Source: Gillisia lutea
GTDB lineage: Bacteria; Bacteroidota; Bacteroidia; Flavobacteriales; Flavobacteriaceae
Direction of reading: 5' to 3'
NCBI RefSeq assembly: GCF_021568705.1
Contig: NZ_JAKGTH010000007.1
Coordinates: 434,001-498,000, forward strand
Length of the DNA stretch: 64,000 nt
The first letter of the stretch is position 1. Each line of letters opens with the position of its first letter. This document shows, in pieces, positions 61,093 to 64,000 of this stretch. The notes under the pieces are model-generated. The model saw nothing but the letters and a program-made list of their open reading frames with translations. It was not told where the DNA came from and made no database searches. Made by a program: the position numbers and the translations under genes.

Positions 61093-61114
61093 GGCACCTT
61101 TCGGGGTGCCTTTT
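61093..61114 (+). terminator. Terminator of hsp20
   Basis: GGCACC (61093-61098) and GGTGCC (61105-61110) form a GC stem with a TTTCGG loop, followed by TTTTATTT; 27 bases after the hsp20 stop. Confidence 0.85.
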
Positions 61115-62327
61115 ATTTATCTAATAATATCCATCTATTTCCCGCACTTTGAATTGTAAAGACCTGATTTCCTGATATGGATGCGATAGTTGTATTGTTC
61201 TTTATATCATATAGATTATCAGAATTTGTAAAAACCAATTGTTTGCTTCCAATACCATCCCAGCCAATGAGAATCAACATCCGACCTCTATTTGTATTGG
61301 CAGCGGGAAGAACCAGCCTGGACACCTCATTGTTTATCCGAAGTGTATAAACATCATCAGTTATAATAAAATCTCCGGTCGCTGAACCGGTGGTACTGTA
61401 ATTCTTTACATTTCCAAAGGTCCATACCATATTACCGGTGCTTTCTAAATAAAGAGATTGACCCGTACTTCCCTTAGCTGAAGGGAAAATATATTGTTCT
61501 TCGAATGTATTTCCTATTCCCAATCTTCCAGCAAAATATCCGGCATAAACTTTATCGGCATTGTTTCCATATGCTGCACTATAAATTCCGTAAATCTTGC
61601 CTAATCCTGTACTCTGACCTATCTCTGAATAAATTCCGTAATTATCGCTATTTGCTCCAAAGGTTTTTCCTACTCGATTATAGATTCCATAGATATCATT
61701 AGTACCGGCATTTTGATAGGTTTCATTAAAAATACCATAGTGAATACCATTTCCAATACCTCCTACATTATTCTTTATTCCATATTTATTACCATTGGTG
61801 GCGCTACGATTATCGTTAATTATACCATACGTGGTGAAATTATCTGTTGCAGGATTATTGTTATCAATTTCCAGTGCCTTTTTTATAGAGGTTTCTGTGG
61901 GAGAGTTTAATGCTATTTGTAATTTAGAAGATATCTCCTGTGTTCCAATTCCCACACTACCGGTTCGGTATATGTAATCGGTAATATTATTAGGATTGCT
62001 ACTGGTTCCGGGTTTATAGAAATTTCCAAAAGCATTACCACTTATGGTTTCCCATTTTAAAGTTTTAAAATTCCAAAAATAAAACCCACTTGGGTATTGA
62101 GGGCTGGAAGTATTCAGAAATACGAGCATTCCATGTTGCTGTTCTCCTGGGTTAGTAGTTGGCAACTTATCAATTCTGGGAATCAAAATACCATCAATAG
62201 ATGAAGGGTTTTCTGAAGAATTGGCAACAATGTCTAATTGTGCCTTTGGACTGGAAGTTCCAATTCCAACCTGACTATAGACGGAAAAGGTCATAAGTAT
62301 GCCTATAAGGCAAATAAAAATTCTCAT
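61113..62327 (-). CDS. Exported fibre-like protein with 16-residue YGI repeats
   Basis: A 404-residue exported protein, signal peptide about 1-18 (IFICLIGILMTFSVYSQ). It begins with VGIGTSSPKAQLDI, a short motif used at the head of flavobacterial tail-fibre-like surface proteins, and has further GIGT copies near 125. Residues 165-267 hold seven regular copies of an about 16-residue unit centred on YGI (Tyr167, 182, 197, 213, 230, 246, and a variant at 261). The C-terminal third (TGDFIITDDVYTLRI onward) looks like a beta-rich cap. No anchoring signal or sorting domain is seen. Function is unknown; a surface or secreted structural role is inferred. Confidence 0.7.
   Translation of the reverse strand: MRIFICLIGILMTFSVYSQVGIGTSSPKAQLDIVANSSENPSSIDGILIPRIDKLPTTNPGEQQHGMLVFLNTSSPQYPSGFYFWNFKTLKWETISGNAFGNFYKPGTSSNPNNITDYIYRTGSVGIGTQEISSKLQIALNSPTETSIKKALEIDNNNPATDNFTTYGIINDNRSATNGNKYGIKNNVGGIGNGIHYGIFNETYQNAGTNDIYGIYNRVGKTFGANSDNYGIYSEIGQSTGLGKIYGIYSAAYGNNADKVYAGYFAGRLGIGNTFEEQYIFPSAKGSTGQSLYLESTGNMVWTFGNVKNYSTTGSATGDFIITDDVYTLRINNEVSRLVLPAANTNRGRMLILIGWDGIGSKQLVFTNSDNLYDIKNNTTIASISGNQVFTIQSAGNRWILLDK
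61527..61835 (-). repeat. Seven tandem 15-17 residue repeats within the fibre-like protein
   Basis: The coding sequence carries seven degenerate repeats of the pattern x-Y-G-I-(Y/F/K/I)-(N/S), spaced 15, 15, 16, 17, 16 and 15 residues apart. Such spacing suits a beta-helix or beta-roll with one turn per repeat. The DNA repeats are diverged, so they are seen better in protein. Confidence 0.7.
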
Positions 62328-62370
62328 ATGCGCTCGGTTTAAGGACTATTAAAGCGAAAACTAAAATGTA

Positions 62371-62410
62371 AAGGGTCAATTAAAAATAATGAATTATTTA
62401 ATTGACCCTT
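62371..62410 (-). terminator. Terminator of uvrB
   Basis: AAGGGTCAATTAAA (62371-62384) pairs with TTTAATTGACCCTT (62397-62410), 61 bases after the uvrB stop codon on the minus strand; the following run is only moderately T-rich. Confidence 0.7.
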
Positions 62411-62471
62411 AGTTGGTTGTAGCTTAAAATTATCTCAACAAGATAATTAATTACTCCATTTAGTTAAAAAG

Positions 62472-64000
62472 CTATTCGGCCAAGGCCTTGGTCTTTTCCT
62501 GTAGCATATTTATTTCATCTCTTAATCTGGCAGCAGTCATAAAATCGAGGTCTTTTGCCGCGGCCTCCATTTCTTTCCTTTTCTCTCTAATGCGTTTTTC
62601 TAATTGAGCTTTGCTGAAATAAGCGGTTTCTTTCTCAGCAGCTTTGAGGGTAGGAGCGGTTTCAATTACATACGGATCGGGTTTTTTAGCAAAAGCACTT
62701 TCAATACTTTTCACTAAAGCTTTCGGGTTTATATTATGTTTGGTGTTGTAATTCATTTGCTTTTCTCTTCTATAGGTGGTTTGATCTATAGTCATCTGCA
62801 TACTGTCTGTGATCTTATCAGCGTACATAATAGCTTTTCCTTCGAGATGTCTAGCAGCCCTACCAATTGTCTGGGTGAGCGATCTATTACTTCTAAGGAA
62901 ACCTTCCTTATCGGCGTCCAATATTGCCACAAGAGATACCTCCGGAAGATCCAATCCTTCTCTTAATAAATTAACTCCAATCAATACATCGAAAATTCCC
63001 TTTCTAAGATCCTGCATAATTTCAACTCTTTCCAGAGTATCAACATCGGAATGAATATATCTACATCTAACATTTATTCGGGTCAGGTATTTGGTGAGTT
63101 CCTCTGCCATTCTCTTGGTAAGCGTAGTTACGAGTACTCGCTGGTCTTTTTCCGTACGCAGATGAATTTCCTCTATAAGATCATCAATCTGATTTAAACT
63201 AGGTCTAACTTCAATAATTGGATCCAGTAATCCCGTAGGTCGTATCACCTGTTCCACATAGATACCTTCCGATTTTTGAAGTTCATAATCTGCAGGAGTT
63301 GCACTCACATAGATCACCTGGTTTTGTAAGGCTTCAAATTCTTCAAATTTCAACGGACGGTTGTCCATAGCAGCGGGTAATCTAAACCCGTAATCCACCA
63401 GATTCTCCTTTCTTGAGCGGTCACCGCCATACATGGCATGCACCTGAGGAATGGTTACGTGACTTTCATCCACGATCATCAAATAATCATCAGGGAAATA
63501 ATCTAATAAACAGAATGGTCTTGTGCCAGGCAGCCTCCCATCTAAATATCTTGAATAATTCTCTATCCCTGAGCAATACCCCAACTCCCTAATCATCTCC
63601 AAATCGAAATTTGTACGTTCCTCTAATCGTTTTGCTTCTAAATGTTTTCCTATATTCTGAAAATAATCTATCTGCTTAACAAGGTCATCCTGGATTTCTC
63701 TAATTGCCCCTTGTAAGACATCTGGAGAAGTAACAAACATGTTGGCAGGGTAGATGTTCAGTTTTTCGTATTTCTCTAATATTTCATTATTTAAAGGATT
63801 GAAAGCTTCTATTTCTTCGATCTCATCTCCAAAAAAGTGTACTCTAAACGCATTATCGGCATAACTTGGAAAGATATCTACCGTATCGCCTTTAATTCTA
63901 AAATTTCCGTGGTTAAAATCTGCTTCTGTTCTTGAGTAAAGACTTTGCACTAATTTATGTAGCAATTTGGTTCTGGAAATCTGCATATCCCGCTCAATAG
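62472..64000 (-). CDS. uvrB: Excinuclease ABC subunit B, C-terminal part (runs off the window)
   Basis: The nucleotide-excision-repair helicase-like protein that loads on damaged DNA and recruits UvrC. The visible 509 codons cover from the end of the beta-hairpin/domain 2 region to the stop. Marks include IVDESHVTIPQVHAMYGGDRSRKE, YVSATPADYELQKS, GVNLLREGLDLPEVSLVAILDADKEGF and QTIGRAARH, then the C-terminal UVR domain (RKEMEAAAKDLDFMTAARLRDEI) that binds UvrC. The frame remains open to base 64000 (ending SIERDMQISRT when read inward), so about 150 residues with Walker A lie outside. Confidence 0.96.
   Translation of the reverse strand, partial: IERDMQISRTKLLHKLVQSLYSRTEADFNHGNFRIKGDTVDIFPSYADNAFRVHFFGDEIEEIEAFNPLNNEILEKYEKLNIYPANMFVTSPDVLQGAIREIQDDLVKQIDYFQNIGKHLEAKRLEERTNFDLEMIRELGYCSGIENYSRYLDGRLPGTRPFCLLDYFPDDYLMIVDESHVTIPQVHAMYGGDRSRKENLVDYGFRLPAAMDNRPLKFEEFEALQNQVIYVSATPADYELQKSEGIYVEQVIRPTGLLDPIIEVRPSLNQIDDLIEEIHLRTEKDQRVLVTTLTKRMAEELTKYLTRINVRCRYIHSDVDTLERVEIMQDLRKGIFDVLIGVNLLREGLDLPEVSLVAILDADKEGFLRSNRSLTQTIGRAARHLEGKAIMYADKITDSMQMTIDQTTYRREKQMNYNTKHNINPKALVKSIESAFAKKPDPYVIETAPTLKAAEKETAYFSKAQLEKRIREKRKEMEAAAKDLDFMTAARLRDEINMLQEKTKALAE

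Overview
The window looks like chromosome from a marine-type member of the Flavobacteriia (Bacteroidetes). The evidence is the AT-rich sequence, the near absence of Shine-Dalgarno sites, Bacteroidetes-style promoters (TTG ... TAnnTTTG), a large-periplasmic-domain YidC, a RibB fused to a degenerate RibA domain, BshB1, a SusC/FhuE-like TonB receptor with a carboxypeptidase-regulatory N-domain, and many proteins typical of that class. I cannot name the species. Coding density is high. I see no insertion sequence, prophage, CRISPR array, rRNA or defence island. One tRNA gene (His) is present.

Layout. 1-2.1 kb (minus): a partial imidazolonepropionase (histidine degradation), a PH-domain protein and a zinc alcohol dehydrogenase. 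2.4-4.4 kb (plus): a trans-sulfuration-type PLP enzyme and the bacillithiol deacetylase BshB1, then tRNA-His with a clear promoter and terminator. 4.6-5.9 kb (minus): a SIMPL protein and a flavin-binding oxidase-like protein. 5.9-10.5 kb (plus): guaA, a LysM/periplasmic-binding fusion, OsmC and a DUF922 protein. 10.5-17 kb (minus): a nitronate-monooxygenase-like protein, mnmA, a lipoprotein, yidC and pyrG. 17-19.1 kb (minus): DUF3820, a lone receiver, a kinase-like protein lacking its ATPase domain, and an AhpD-like protein. 19.3-25.6 kb: a COG2509 flavoprotein, a GH3-family adenylating enzyme, a putative metallopeptidase, a cold-shock protein, an L,D-transpeptidase lipoprotein and a Cof-type phosphatase.

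25.7-29.5 kb holds a TonB-dependent siderophore receptor and a PepSY membrane protein, probably an iron-acquisition pair. Two copies of a 21-bp operator-like element lie exactly 60 bp apart around the receptor promoter. 29.6-37.3 kb: small membrane proteins, a nitroreductase, and the minus-strand run ftsK-lolA-lptG-ribBX (cell division, lipoprotein and LPS traffic, riboflavin). 37.7-39.0 kb: an unrecognised conserved protein, a GNAT and a VOC protein. 39.1-41.3 kb: diacylglycerol kinase and thiol peroxidase, then a peroxiredoxin-thioredoxin-small-protein cassette. 41.5-46.6 kb: NhaC, a second PLP gamma-lyase-type enzyme divergent from an Lrp regulator, and lipoamide dehydrogenase. 46.7-49.1 kb: a 35-residue basic protein, an aldose-epimerase-like protein and a DEAD-box-family helicase with DEVD. 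49.3-58.3 kb (plus): an FMN reductase, pabB, tilS, dsbD, a CocE-type hydrolase and a DUF885 lipoprotein. 58.3-64 kb: an esterase, DUF2254, Hsp20, a repeat-bearing surface protein and the C-terminal three quarters of uvrB.

Most of the window is ordinary core genome, and I found no obviously new multi-gene system. The leads that most deserve checking are the paired operators at the TonB receptor, the AhpD/ATPase-less kinase/receiver operon with its palindrome, the repeat array and sigma54-like signal before hsp20, the catalytically stripped RibA domain, a thiol peroxidase lacking its usual resolving cysteine, and the 16-residue repeat protein.
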